From Micromonospora tarensis (GTDB lineage Bacteria > Actinomycetota > Actinomycetes > Mycobacteriales > Micromonosporaceae): a stretch of DNA of 64,000 nt. Below, piece by piece: positions 34,713 through 44,263 of the stretch; the stretch's first letter is position 1; every line of letters begins with the position of its first letter. A program made the position numbers and the translations under genes. The stretch covers positions 23,469 through 87,468 of the forward strand of contig NZ_JAEVHL010000007.1 in the NCBI RefSeq assembly GCF_016803395.1, given 5' to 3'. The notes under the pieces are model-generated. The model worked only from the letters and a program-made list of their open reading frames with translations. It did not search any database and had not been told where the DNA came from.

Positions 34713-34906
34713 ATGTGGCCCCCCACCTGGGCAGAAGAATGGGTACAGATATCCCTGAACATTACCGTCCAGGTGGCGCACCGCCGTCGCCGACCTCTGG
34801 CCGCAATCCGGCGACCTAATCCTCATCCCGGGCCGGACGACATGATGTCCTTCCCCGCCGTGTCGGCAGGTACATTCGGTGCCGACCGCAGCGTGTCGCC
34901 CGTACC

Positions 34907-35704
34907 TCAGGCCGGTCGCGCGGCCCGCCGCTCATGCGACGCCCGGCGGACGATCTGACCGATGCGTTCGGCTGCGTTAACGGGGTCCTCATGTTCCCAG
35001 GCTCGGACTACAACCCATCCGGCATCGGCGAGCAGTTGGTCCGTTTCCCGGTCTCGGGCGCGGTTCCCGTCGATCTTCTCGCGCCAGAACTGATCATTGG
35101 CTCGAGCGGGACGGTAGTGGTCGGGGCATCCGTGCCAGTAGCAGCCGTCCACGAAAACCGCGACACGAGCGGTGGGAAACACGATGTCGGCGGTGCGTCG
35201 CAGCGTGGGTAGTGGGCGAGCGTTGACCCGGTATCGCAGGCCCGCCTTGTGGAGCAGCGTACGAATTCGTCGTTCTGGGCCGGTGTCGCGGGCCTTGTTG
35301 GCACGCATCACCGCTCTTACCGCCGGGCTCTTGGCCCATGAGGTCTGGGCGGTGTCCGGTGCCGCAAGGAGCCCTCGCGCCCACGCGAGTCGCCATCCCT
35401 CGGCGAGATTCTCCGGCCGGCTGGCGTGTTCGACCGGCCCAAGGTAGCGGGCGGGTGAGCGACCACGATCCGACCAACGCAGGTAGGCGCGAATTCGCCG
35501 CGTGCGCGGTAGCAGTTTGAGTTCGACGGAGGCTCGTGCCCGGCGTCCATCGCCGAGGTCGACCCACCGACGGTCCGCCCCGCCTGCGGCTCGGTCCTGC
35601 TCGGCCGCGGCCGCTCGTCGGCTACGGCCGTTTCGCCCTTTCCACGCCCTCGGCTCCGGTGGCTTCTCCGCCCAGTGCTGTTCGGCCCGCGCCGATGACG
35701 TCAC
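34907..35704 (-). CDS. vsr: Vsr-type very short patch repair endonuclease
   Basis: The protein is 265 aa from a GTG that overlaps the methylase stop (GTGA). The C-terminal 140 residues are a typical Vsr: AVRAVMRANKARDTGPERRI, LLHKAGLRYRVNARPLPTL, and VAVFVDGCYWHGCPDHY with the catalytic Asp and zinc-binding Cys/His. Vsr nicks at T:G mismatches left by deaminated 5-methylcytosine. The N-terminal 120 residues are an extra basic region (KLLPRTRRIRAYLRWSDRG) not found in E. coli Vsr. The pairing with a C5-methylase is the standard arrangement. Confidence 0.9.
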   Translation of the reverse strand: MTSSARAEQHWAEKPPEPRAWKGRNGRSRRAAAAEQDRAAGGADRRWVDLGDGRRARASVELKLLPRTRRIRAYLRWSDRGRSPARYLGPVEHASRPENLAEGWRLAWARGLLAAPDTAQTSWAKSPAVRAVMRANKARDTGPERRIRTLLHKAGLRYRVNARPLPTLRRTADIVFPTARVAVFVDGCYWHGCPDHYRPARANDQFWREKIDGNRARDRETDQLLADAGWVVVRAWEHEDPVNAAERIGQIVRRASHERRAARPA

Positions 35705-37005
35705 GGCTTGCTCTCCGCCTCGTCAAGGGCTGTGGCGATGGCTCGGGCGAAGAACTCGCCGAGCATGACGGGGACTGCGTTGCCTAGTTGGCGCATCTGC
35801 TCACCACGGGGGCCGGCGAGCTTCCAGGTGTCGGGGAAGGTCATGACTCGCGCTGTCTCGCGTACTGTCATGTAGCGATGGCGGTACGGATAGGCAGCCC
35901 CGTCGACCGGTTCGGGTAGCGGTTCGTCGGTCAGGAGAACCGACTCCCCGCCGGGCACCCCATGCACTCCGGCTTTGACAGTCTTGGCCGGTCGATCGAG
36001 CTCGTTCGGAGTGTGGCCGGCGTAGATGCGGGCGTCCGGCCAGCCGATGTGGTCGGTGACGCCACCGAGGTGGTACTCGCGTCGGTCGAGTCGGTCCCAC
36101 GGCACTGGGGGAAGGGAGGATTGGCCGTCGAGTCCTTTGATGGCGTCCCGCAGGGTGCGCCATGGACGCGTGTCGTCGGCCTTGGGTGGTGGGTCGGGCA
36201 ATCGGGACATGGCGCGTCGACGCACATGGGCGGGGACGTCCCGATGCCGCTTCCAGTAGGAGCCGTCCAGCATTGACCGGATCAACGCCGCTTCCGAGTA
36301 TCGCGGGCGCACGGCCTCCTTGAAGCGGTTGATATCGACACCAAGGTCGGACCTGAACGCCACGATGATGATCCTGTTGCGGACCTGAGGGACACCGTAG
36401 TCGGCGGCGTTCACCCTCGTGGTCACGACCTCGTACCGCCGCTTCGGATCCGTCGGGGCCTCGTCGAGTCGCTTCCGTAGCACCTCGTCGTGCTCGCGCC
36501 ACGTGGTGTCCTCGTCGCGCTCCTCGAACGGCAGGCGCAACTCCCGCTCGATGTAGTCGAAGTACGGTTTGAAGGACGGACGCAACAAGCCTCGCACGTT
36601 CTCGCAGATCACTGCCTTCGGCTGAAGCTGGCGGATGGCGCGGAACATCTCCGGGAACATGTTCCGCTTGTCCTCGTCACCCTTGGCGACGCCACCCAGG
36701 CTGAAGGGCTGGCAGGGCGGCCCCCCAGCGAGCAAGTCAACACGGTCCCACAAGTAGTCGAAATTGACGTCGCGTACGTCTCCCTCGACCAGAGGCCATC
36801 GCTCACCAGGAGAGGGGATATGTTCAGTCTCGCCCCGGGGGGTGGCCGCGTTGGCTTTGAGGGTCTCGCACGCGTACTTGACGAGTTCGTTGACCAGAAG
36901 GGGACGAAAGCCGGCGCGATGGACGGCCATCGCCAAACCGCCGCCACCCGCGAAGAGCTCTACCGAGGTACGGTCTCTGACTGGCTTTCCTGGCGGCTCA
37001 GACAC
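35701..37005 (-). CDS. DNA (cytosine-5)-methyltransferase
   Basis: The protein is 434 aa from a GTG at 37005; a longer frame to 37104 lacks a better start. C5-MTase motifs are in order: SVELFAGGGGLAMAVHRAGF (I), LLAGGPPCQPFSLGG (IV, catalytic Cys), ICENVRGLL (VI), AADYGVPQVRNRIIIVAF (VIII), and RQLGNAVPVMLGEFFA (X). It methylates cytosine in a specific duplex site. The Eco29kI-type endonuclease nearby belongs to a family whose prototype cuts CCGCGG, so that is a reasonable guess for the target. It is translationally coupled to Vsr downstream. Confidence 0.92.
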   Translation of the reverse strand: MSEPPGKPVRDRTSVELFAGGGGLAMAVHRAGFRPLLVNELVKYACETLKANAATPRGETEHIPSPGERWPLVEGDVRDVNFDYLWDRVDLLAGGPPCQPFSLGGVAKGDEDKRNMFPEMFRAIRQLQPKAVICENVRGLLRPSFKPYFDYIERELRLPFEERDEDTTWREHDEVLRKRLDEAPTDPKRRYEVVTTRVNAADYGVPQVRNRIIIVAFRSDLGVDINRFKEAVRPRYSEAALIRSMLDGSYWKRHRDVPAHVRRRAMSRLPDPPPKADDTRPWRTLRDAIKGLDGQSSLPPVPWDRLDRREYHLGGVTDHIGWPDARIYAGHTPNELDRPAKTVKAGVHGVPGGESVLLTDEPLPEPVDGAAYPYRHRYMTVRETARVMTFPDTWKLAGPRGEQMRQLGNAVPVMLGEFFARAIATALDEAESKP

Positions 37006-37154
37006 GACAGGAGCATACCGCGGAGTTGTCGATCTTGGAAGTAGGCTCTGGGCGCGTCGCCGCTCGCCCCGACGCGTGTGGACGAGCGGCGACCGATCCC
37101 GCACGTGGTCGACGTCGTGAGTGTGGTTTGGTTACGCGGGTCAGAGGAGGTGCG

Positions 37155-37580
37155 ATGGCGGTCTGGCAGCTCGGTCCGTTCGACAACGACGACGCGGTCG
37201 AGTGGTGCGGCACCCTAGAGGCCAGCGCACCCGACCAACGCACCGAGCATCTGCGGCAGGCTCTCGCGGCGGCTGTGGTGGGCGGGTCGAACCTCACAGC
37301 GGGCGAGGCCGCTCGCGCGGTCGCCGCTGCCGCGACCGTGCTCCAGTCGCTCACCGGCGCGCCGGCCTCGAACTCGGCCTACGCCCCGTGGTTCCTCATC
37401 GGACGCGGCGACATTCAAGTCAGTTCGTCGCTGCTGGACTTGGCGACGCGGGCACTCGACGTGGTCCTCACCGACGGCTCGGCCTGGCGCCATCGCTGGG
37501 CGGGCGACGTCGAAGAGGAAGAGGCCCTCAGCGTCGTCGAGGACCTGCGACGCCGCCTCGCGTCAGCGACGATGCCGTAG
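37155..37580 (+). CDS. DUF4259 domain protein
   Basis: The protein is 141 aa; the ATG at 37155 has AGAGGAGG upstream. It opens AVWQLGPFDNDDAVEWCGTL, the DUF4259 signature (W-G-x-G-P-F-D-N-D-x-A-x-x-W), and continues helical with ALDVVLTDGSAWRHRWA. DUF4259 proteins are small, widespread in actinobacteria and of unknown function, often near restriction or toxin genes. It lies alone on the plus strand between methylase and endonuclease, both on the minus strand, so it is not cotranscribed with either; control or inhibition of the system is only a guess. Confidence 0.85.
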   Translation: MAVWQLGPFDNDDAVEWCGTLEASAPDQRTEHLRQALAAAVVGGSNLTAGEAARAVAAAATVLQSLTGAPASNSAYAPWFLIGRGDIQVSSSLLDLATRALDVVLTDGSAWRHRWAGDVEEEEALSVVEDLRRRLASATMP

Positions 37581-37620
37581 AACGAGCAGGTGTACACATG
37601 GCGCCGCTCGCCGTCGGTGT

Positions 37621-38550
37621 TCAAAACAACTGACCCGGTGGCAGATCGCCACGCGGCTCGCCCCCGGCCTCGACGGATGCTTCGTCGTTCTCGGCGGTGG
37701 TGAAGCCACCAGGAGCGAGCTGGCCAAGGTCGCTGAGAAACGCCGCCAAGACGGCATCCCGCGTCTGATACGGCGGGACTCGGCTCAGGTGCTCCGCGAT
37801 CTCGCGCCTGACCTGGTCTTCCGGCTTCTGATCCTCCAGCAGGGCAATGGCCCACTGCCTGCCGGGGTGCAGCGTATCCCAGGGCGATCGCTTGTTCGCG
37901 CGGGTCGTCGCGCTGTCACCATGCTTGCCCAGGCCGTAGCAGATCCTCATCTCGTTGTTCCAAATGGGCTTGAAAAAGTTGATAAGGAACATCTCGGCCG
38001 CACGCTGGTACCCCGTCTGCACGATCAAGAATCGGCATTCGAAATCCTCCTCGCGCAACGTCGAGGTGGCTCTCGCGATGTTTCGCCGATGCTCGTTGAG
38101 GCGGTCGAACACCGTGGTTCCCTGGCTGACCGCATCCTTCGCCGCAGCGTCCCTGGGGTCCGCCTTACCGATGTATATCGGCTGTTCGGTACCGGACAGT
38201 TGTGAGTAAGCGTCGAAGGGGCCCGTGTAGTAGAGCGCGTAGACACCTGCTCCGTAGAAGGGCTGCAGAGAGACCAGCGGATGCCGACGCTGGGCGATCG
38301 TCGTGAGCGCGACGATACGACCGGTGGTACTCGGAGCGCTGGGGTCGAAGAGGCTACTTGGTCTCAGTGTGGGATCAAGGCGGCTCACCGCCTGTTCAAG
38401 TCGCCCGACCTCGTCGGTCAGCGCCTTGCGGAGCAAGTTACGTGAGGCGGTTCGGCTTGGCGGCGCTACGGACTCCAACTCGTCCACAAGGGCCGCGAGT
38501 TGCTTGACAAGACGCCGGCCTTGATCGCTACCGGAGTTCGGCGGAGACAC
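37621..38550 (-). CDS. Eco29kI-family GIY-YIG restriction endonuclease
   Basis: The protein is 309 aa from a GTG at 38550. The GIY-YIG core is GAGVYALYYTGPFDAY ... QPIYIGKAD, followed by the catalytic FDRLNEHRRNIARA arginine/histidine helix, the glutamate in YQRAAEMFLI, and FFKPIWNNEM with the terminal Asn. This matches the Eco29kI/NgoMIII type IIP enzymes, whose prototype recognises CCGCGG. Near Dcm and Vsr it forms a likely restriction-modification pair, although it is separated from the methylase by DUF4259 on the other strand. It is divergent from the GHKL-Z1 operon. Confidence 0.85.
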   Translation of the reverse strand: MSPPNSGSDQGRRLVKQLAALVDELESVAPPSRTASRNLLRKALTDEVGRLEQAVSRLDPTLRPSSLFDPSAPSTTGRIVALTTIAQRRHPLVSLQPFYGAGVYALYYTGPFDAYSQLSGTEQPIYIGKADPRDAAAKDAVSQGTTVFDRLNEHRRNIARATSTLREEDFECRFLIVQTGYQRAAEMFLINFFKPIWNNEMRICYGLGKHGDSATTRANKRSPWDTLHPGRQWAIALLEDQKPEDQVRREIAEHLSRVPPYQTRDAVLAAFLSDLGQLAPGGFTTAENDEASVEAGGEPRGDLPPGQLF

Positions 38551-38865
38551 TCTGCGAGGCTACATGAACCCCAACACAGAGCACCGCCGCTGATCGCGGC
38601 CGTCCGTCCCCAATCTCCTACGCTCTCCAGAGGCTCGGCCGAGTCCTCGACCGCCATTGGCGGCTCCCTCAGGCAATGAGCCAATGGCATGTGTGGCCGG
38701 AGCGCTGGCACCGCAGCTAGCCGTTCGGTCGGTCCGTGCGTGGCCATCCTTCGCTAGCATGTCGCGCACAGCTACCTTAAGTGAACGGCACGTGACCACC
38801 ACCGCCCCAGCTTGTCCCTTGCTGGCGGGAGGCCAGGTGACATGCTCATGATGAAGTGGGGTTAA
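38551..38865. other. Divergent promoter region between endonuclease and GHKL-Z1 operon
   Basis: These 315 bp separate the minus-strand endonuclease from the plus-strand GHKL gene and hold no supported gene. Both promoters should lie here, which would allow joint regulation. I cannot identify an operator with confidence. Confidence 0.4.
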
Positions 38866-40380
38866 GTGTCTCGTTGGCGCACGGAAGTCCCGACGAGCGG
38901 CTCGGTGAGCCTGCCGCCCGACCCTCACGCGCTCGACGGCCTTGGCCGCAACCATTCGATCGAGACCGCGCTGGCCGACCTAGTCGACAACTCGATCGAC
39001 GCCGGCGCCAGCGACGTTCTGATCAGATTCATGCAGCAGCGGGGCCGGTTGTGCGGGCTGTACGTCGTCGACAACGGGCGAGGCATTCGCGCGGACCGCG
39101 TGGACGCCGCGATGACGGTGGGCGGCTCGGCCGCGTACGGCGCTGACAGTCTGGGAAAGTTCGGCCTTGGAATGAAGGCGGCCTCGTTCAGCCAGGCCCG
39201 CAGCCTAACCGTGCTATCGCGCACCGCCGACAGCCATGTCGTCGGACGACGCTGGCGCATCGGAGACCGCACAGACTTCCAATGCGACGTCGTCCCCCCA
39301 GACTTCGCCCACGAGGAAATCGATCGCTCGTGGAATCTCAAGTCGAGCGATACGGGTACGGTAATCCGCTGGGACGACGTCACCGGGTTTCCCGCCACCG
39401 ATGATCCAACACGGGTGCAGGGGTTCCTCACGGCGACGATGACCAGGATCCTCGATCATCTCGGTCTTGTCATGCATCGCCTTCTCGCGGAGGGACGAAT
39501 CAACATCGGGATCGACGCGGAGGACACCGACCTAGCGACGGCGGGCCCCCGATTCGACGTGACTCCCCTCGACCCGTTCGGATACCAAAAGCCGGGCCAC
39601 CTCGACTACCCGAAGAGATTGACCGCGACCGCTCATGGACACGCCATCCACTTCGACTGCCACATCTGGCCCGGACGTTCGAAGACCCGTCAGTTTCAGC
39701 TCGTAGGCGGCGTCGTGCAGCGGCAAGGCCTGTACTTCTATCGACGGAAGCGGTTGCTGCACGCGGGTGGCTGGGACGGCGTGACCGTTCCGGACCCACG
39801 TCTCCAGCTCGCCAGAGTCGCGATAGACATCGATGACGAGATCATCGGGTTGTTCCATATGAACCCGGAGAAGTCACGAGTCACCGTCGGCCCCGAGTTC
39901 GCTCACCTCGCGGAACAGGCACGCGGCGAGGACGGCACGACCATGGCTGACTATCTGCGGGACGCGGAGGCTGCCTACCGAACGTCGCGGGAGCGTAGCC
40001 GGAACCGTCGCCGGATGATGCCGCCCGGCCGCGGCTTCGAGCCTGCCCTCAAGGGCACCATCGCGGATGAGGTTCCCTTCGTCGAGGGCGAGAACCCGAT
40101 CGACATCCGATGGCGTCGTTTCGAGGGCACAGATCTCTTCACCGTCGATCGCGACTCCCGCACCTTGTGGCTTAACGATCAGTACCGCAGCACCGTGCTG
40201 AGTGGTCGCCGGGGCGGGCTGAATGACGCCCCGTTGGTCAAGGCGCTGCTCTACCTGCTGGTCGAGGACGTCTTTCAGGGTGAGTACCTCGGCGCCAAGG
40301 ACAAGGACAACATCGCCCTCTGGCAGGAGGTCCTCACCACAGCGGTCCTATGTGAGGTAGCACGGAGCGAGAAGGAGTGA
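38866..40380 (+). CDS. GHKL (MORC-like) ATPase of a Z1-type restriction system
   Basis: The protein is 504 aa from a GTG at 38866. ATP-binding motifs are ALADLVDNSIDAGASD (N-box), LYVVDNGRGIRADRV (D-x-G-x-G) and SLGKFGLGMKAASFSQ (G2 with lysine). Further on, IGLFHMNPEKSRVTVGPEF resembles the transducer region of MutL-type proteins. It shares the N-box logic of the other GHKL protein at 31.6-33.9 kb but is a different subfamily without the zinc ribbon. Its stop overlaps the next start (GTGA). MORC-like ATPases of this kind accompany Z1 and PD-(D/E)XK proteins in restriction-like loci. Confidence 0.88.
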   Translation: MSRWRTEVPTSGSVSLPPDPHALDGLGRNHSIETALADLVDNSIDAGASDVLIRFMQQRGRLCGLYVVDNGRGIRADRVDAAMTVGGSAAYGADSLGKFGLGMKAASFSQARSLTVLSRTADSHVVGRRWRIGDRTDFQCDVVPPDFAHEEIDRSWNLKSSDTGTVIRWDDVTGFPATDDPTRVQGFLTATMTRILDHLGLVMHRLLAEGRINIGIDAEDTDLATAGPRFDVTPLDPFGYQKPGHLDYPKRLTATAHGHAIHFDCHIWPGRSKTRQFQLVGGVVQRQGLYFYRRKRLLHAGGWDGVTVPDPRLQLARVAIDIDDEIIGLFHMNPEKSRVTVGPEFAHLAEQARGEDGTTMADYLRDAEAAYRTSRERSRNRRRMMPPGRGFEPALKGTIADEVPFVEGENPIDIRWRRFEGTDLFTVDRDSRTLWLNDQYRSTVLSGRRGGLNDAPLVKALLYLLVEDVFQGEYLGAKDKDNIALWQEVLTTAVLCEVARSEKE

Positions 40381-41360
40381 GCGGTCGTCACCTGACACCC
40401 GCGAGCTTCGAGCAGTATCTCCGCAGCGGCGTGAACATCGAGCATCCCATCGACGGGAAGCCTTGGGTAACCCTTCTGATCAATCCGGGCGGACCGATGA
40501 TCGGGCTGCGCGCTCCCCGAGGTACTCACGAGGTCCCCCCTCGCGTGCGACTTGAGAATGTCAGCGCGGCGGCCGGGCACGGCACCGAGGGTCAATACCT
40601 GGAGATCCGCGTGACCGACCCGCAGTTGTTCAGTGACGCGTACCCGGTACTGTGCGCGATCGCCGACCGAATTCAGGTCCAGGGGATGGGGTTCACCTCA
40701 GCGGTCTCTGACACTCTCAATGTCTTGGGCCAACTACTGCAACCTCGACGGGCACTACCACGCGAGCGGGAGCTAGGCCTCTGCGGTGAGCTTCTCACGT
40801 TCATCGGGCTCTGTCGCCACGTGGGCGCCGCGAAGGCCCTCGCTGCGTGGCGGGGACCGACCGCCGCAGAACACGACTTCGGTATCGATGGCTTCGACGT
40901 CGAGGCGAAGACGACCGCTGCAGAGCGGCGCACGCATTGGGTCGGGTCACTCACGCAGCTGACAGGAACCGGCCATCGACCGTTGTTCCTCGCGTCGCAT
41001 CAACTCACCGAGGCCGGCCCCGATGATGGTTGGCGACTGGGCGAGCTGGTCGCCGTCGCCCGCCGGGAGGTTGCCCCGACCGGCCTCCGCCAAGATCTCG
41101 ATCGGCGATTGACCAGCGCTGGCTGGATCGACCCCTTCACGGACATGTGCCGCACACGATGGCGCCGACGATTCCCCTCTACCGCGTACCTCGTCGATCA
41201 GACTTTCCCCCGGCTCACGCCAAACATGCTCACCGACATCGGAGTCAACTCCGCGCGCATGACGGACGTACGTTATCGCATCGACCTTACCGGCCTGCCC
41301 GCCGCATCTCCGACTCCGATTCTCTTGGCCCAAGCAATTTCAGCGGAGGTGACGATATGA
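40377..41360 (+). CDS. PD-(D/E)XK motif protein (DUF4420-like)
   Basis: The protein is 327 aa; its GTG overlaps the previous stop by four bases. The nuclease core is LGLCGELLTFIGLCRHVGAA followed by AEHDFGIDGFDVEAKTT, giving the E ... D ... E-x-K catalytic set near residues 140-185. The N-terminal half (ASFEQYLRSG, DGKPWVTLLINPG) is the DUF4420 pattern. In known loci this protein is fixed between the GHKL ATPase and the Z1 protein, suggesting it is the DNA-cutting subunit. The stop overlaps the Z1 start (ATGA). Confidence 0.85.
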   Translation: MSGRHLTPASFEQYLRSGVNIEHPIDGKPWVTLLINPGGPMIGLRAPRGTHEVPPRVRLENVSAAAGHGTEGQYLEIRVTDPQLFSDAYPVLCAIADRIQVQGMGFTSAVSDTLNVLGQLLQPRRALPRERELGLCGELLTFIGLCRHVGAAKALAAWRGPTAAEHDFGIDGFDVEAKTTAAERRTHWVGSLTQLTGTGHRPLFLASHQLTEAGPDDGWRLGELVAVARREVAPTGLRQDLDRRLTSAGWIDPFTDMCRTRWRRRFPSTAYLVDQTFPRLTPNMLTDIGVNSARMTDVRYRIDLTGLPAASPTPILLAQAISAEVTI

Positions 41361-44263
41361 ACGACCCGCTGGCGACCGCGTACCGTGAGGCGCTTCGCGC
41401 CATGGAGATCAAAGGCCCTCGCGCCCTGCATACCACTGCGGCGTTCCTCGCCGACGACGCGACGGTGGTCACGACCGACGCGTCGCTGCGCGCCTACCTG
41501 GTGGCGGCTGACCCCAACGACGTGCTGCGCAAAGAACTCGCGATACGCCTCGCCACATGGGACGCCGCCGACGACGCGCAGTGGATCGAGGGCACAGACC
41601 CACACACGGCCGCAAGGCGCGACCGCGTCGCATCGCTGCTCCGCGTCGATGACAAGACAGCCGTGTTCCTGGCCGAAAGGTTCCCGATCGCCACGAGCAC
41701 ATTCACCGTTATCGACGCACCCTGGGATCCATGGTATGCCGATCGCACCGACGACGGCCAGGGCTTCTACTGGGATCACTACAGCCGCTACCTGGCGGAG
41801 AAGTCGGGCTTCGATGGTGACGCAATCGCGGCCCTCGACGCGGCGACCACGAGCGTGGTCGAGCGCCTCGCTGACCCGACCCGCTCCGAGAGGCATCAGG
41901 CCAAGGGTCTCGTGGTGGGCTATGTACAAAGCGGTAAGACCGCCAATTTCACTGGAGTCATCGCAAAGGCAATCGACGCGGGTTACCGCCTGGTGATCGT
42001 CCTCACGGGAAGCACGGTCCTCCTTCGAACCCAGACGCAGCGACGTCTCGACATGGAACTGGTCGGTCGCGAAAACCTCCTACGTGGCATCAGCGAAGAC
42101 GACACGGAGTCCTTCGACTACCATGACGATCCGGATTGGCTCGCTGGCAAGTTCCTACGCCACGGTGTCCAGCCTTCAGGGGTGGGACATCCAGACATCA
42201 TTCGGCTGACGACCCGCGAGGTCGACTACAATAGCCTGTTACAGGGGATCGCGGCGCTAGACTTCGATCGACGAGACCCGAGAAAGCCATACTTCCACCC
42301 TGACAATCTCATACCGACGCCGGCCCGCCTCGTTGTCATGAAAAAGAATGGTCAGGTCCTTCGGAAGTTAGTCAAAGACCTCGGCAAGATAACGGCGCGG
42401 CTCGGCGAGATTCCCGCCCTTGTTATCGACGACGAATCCGACCAGGCCTCCCCGAACACCAGCAACCCGCGGAAATGGAAAGAAGATCAGAAGGAGCGCA
42501 CGAGCATCAACCGGCTGATCGGCGAGTTGCTCACCCTTCTACCCCGCGCCCAGTACGTCGGCTACACCGCGACACCGTTCGCGAACGTCTTCATCGATCC
42601 CAGCGATGCCGAGGACATCTTCCCCAAAGATTTCATCATCGCACTGGACCAACCCTCGGGCTACATGGGTGCGAAGGAATTCCACGACTTCGACGGCAAC
42701 ACCAACCGTACTTTCGCGAACTCCCGAGTCGCGACGCACGTTCGGTACCTCCCGGATGACGACGCTGAGGACGATCCGTCGTTGTCGAGAGCCTTGGATG
42801 CCTTCGTCCTGACGGGGGCGGTCAAGCTGTACAGAGAGAGTCAAGGACTCGGCCCGTTCCGGCATCACACCATGCTCGTTCACGAGGGGATGAAGCGCAG
42901 CGTCCATCGCGAACAGGCCACGGTGTTGCGTGACCTCTGGCAGGCTGCGGGATACTACTCGCCCGCCAGCGCCAATCGACTACGCGCTATCTACGAGGGT
43001 GATCTTCTGCCGGTCAGCCGCGCCGTGGCGCCAGACCTCCCAATGCCGGACAGGTACGAGGACCTCGCTCCATACCTCGCCCGAGCCGTCCGACGGATCG
43101 GTGAGACAGGCGACCCCGTCCTTGTGGTCAACAGCGAACCCGCGCTCGAACGGGCCAAGGAACAGGTGAACTTCGACAAGCTCTCCGTCTGGCGGATTCT
43201 TGTCGGAGGTAACAAGCTGTCGCGTGGCTTCACTGTTGAAGGGTTGACGGTCTCCTACTACCGCCGAATGACCAAGCAGCAGGACACCCTGATGCAGATG
43301 GGTCGATGGTTCGGCTTTCGCGGCGGGTACCGAGATCTCGTTCGCCTGTACATCACGCCGACACTGCACGAGGCATTCGAGGCGGGCTGCCTCGATGAGG
43401 AGTCGTTCCGCGGGGAGTTGCGCCGCTACGCGATGCCGATCGGCGGACGCCCTCAGGTCACCCCTGCCTGTATCCCACCGCTGGTCGCCCAACACCTTTC
43501 CTGGCTCAAGCCGACCGCCACCAATAAGATGTACAACACGGTGCTGACCGAACGGCGTTCGCCTGGAACACCGATCGAGCCTCGGTGCTACCCCTCCGAC
43601 GAGGCACTCATACGGCGCAACACAGAGGCCTTCGCTCCCGTTCTGCACGCCGCCAGCCAGGAGGCCCACCTGCACGGCGGTTCCGGGGAGTGGGACTACC
43701 GAGCGTTCGTCGGTTCCATCAGCCACCAACTTCTCGTTGCGGCGCTGGGATCGCTTTGGCTGGCCATGCCGGACTATCTCACACCCGACCTCCGCTGGCT
43801 CAGTTCCCTAACGCCAGACCAGATCGACAGATGGGTTGTGATCTTTCCGCAGCAGGTTGGGGGCGCGACCCGACGGCGAATCCTCGGTCACGCGCCGACC
43901 AGCGTGTTCGCGCGTACTCGTCCACGTCGGGACTACTACAGCACCTTGAGCGAGGTCGACCACCGCAGGCCAATCAGCCTGATCAAAATCGGAGTCCCCG
44001 AGATCGGTGACGAGACAGCTAACCGGCTTGTCGGCACCCGCACCGGCACCGTCATGGTTTATCCCACCGTGGACCGCCCCAATGACCGTTCCGCTAAGGC
44101 CGTTCCCGGTGAACCCGGTGACGAACTACGGTCAGACAAAGTCACATTGGCGTTCCGCCTCGTCGCGCCTGTTACCGCTATCGGCGAGGATCGTCGTTTG
44201 GTGACTTTCTCTACTATCGATGGCTCCCTTGATCATGAGGCAATTATTGACAGGTCCCGATGA
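41357..44263 (+). CDS. Z1 domain (PF10593-type) SF2 helicase-like protein
   Basis: The protein is 968 aa from the ATG at 41357. The longer frame to 41030 is only an extension inside the upstream gene. The helicase core has GYVQSGKTANFTGVIAKAID (Walker A), ALVIDDESDQASPNTSN (motif II), YVGYTATPFANVFIDP (motif III), and WRILVGGNKLSRGFTVEGL with LMQMGRWFGFRGGYRDLVRL in the Z1 domain. It probably moves on DNA and couples recognition to cleavage. It ends the operon of GHKL ATPase, PD-(D/E)XK protein and Z1 protein. Confidence 0.92.
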   Translation: MNDPLATAYREALRAMEIKGPRALHTTAAFLADDATVVTTDASLRAYLVAADPNDVLRKELAIRLATWDAADDAQWIEGTDPHTAARRDRVASLLRVDDKTAVFLAERFPIATSTFTVIDAPWDPWYADRTDDGQGFYWDHYSRYLAEKSGFDGDAIAALDAATTSVVERLADPTRSERHQAKGLVVGYVQSGKTANFTGVIAKAIDAGYRLVIVLTGSTVLLRTQTQRRLDMELVGRENLLRGISEDDTESFDYHDDPDWLAGKFLRHGVQPSGVGHPDIIRLTTREVDYNSLLQGIAALDFDRRDPRKPYFHPDNLIPTPARLVVMKKNGQVLRKLVKDLGKITARLGEIPALVIDDESDQASPNTSNPRKWKEDQKERTSINRLIGELLTLLPRAQYVGYTATPFANVFIDPSDAEDIFPKDFIIALDQPSGYMGAKEFHDFDGNTNRTFANSRVATHVRYLPDDDAEDDPSLSRALDAFVLTGAVKLYRESQGLGPFRHHTMLVHEGMKRSVHREQATVLRDLWQAAGYYSPASANRLRAIYEGDLLPVSRAVAPDLPMPDRYEDLAPYLARAVRRIGETGDPVLVVNSEPALERAKEQVNFDKLSVWRILVGGNKLSRGFTVEGLTVSYYRRMTKQQDTLMQMGRWFGFRGGYRDLVRLYITPTLHEAFEAGCLDEESFRGELRRYAMPIGGRPQVTPACIPPLVAQHLSWLKPTATNKMYNTVLTERRSPGTPIEPRCYPSDEALIRRNTEAFAPVLHAASQEAHLHGGSGEWDYRAFVGSISHQLLVAALGSLWLAMPDYLTPDLRWLSSLTPDQIDRWVVIFPQQVGGATRRRILGHAPTSVFARTRPRRDYYSTLSEVDHRRPISLIKIGVPEIGDETANRLVGTRTGTVMVYPTVDRPNDRSAKAVPGEPGDELRSDKVTLAFRLVAPVTAIGEDRRLVTFSTIDGSLDHEAIIDRSR

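Noticed and set aside
41030..41356. N-terminal extension of the Z1 gene
   Set aside because: The extra residues lie wholly within the PD-(D/E)XK gene and have Arg/Pro-rich shadow composition; ATG 41357 with an ATGA overlap is the natural start.
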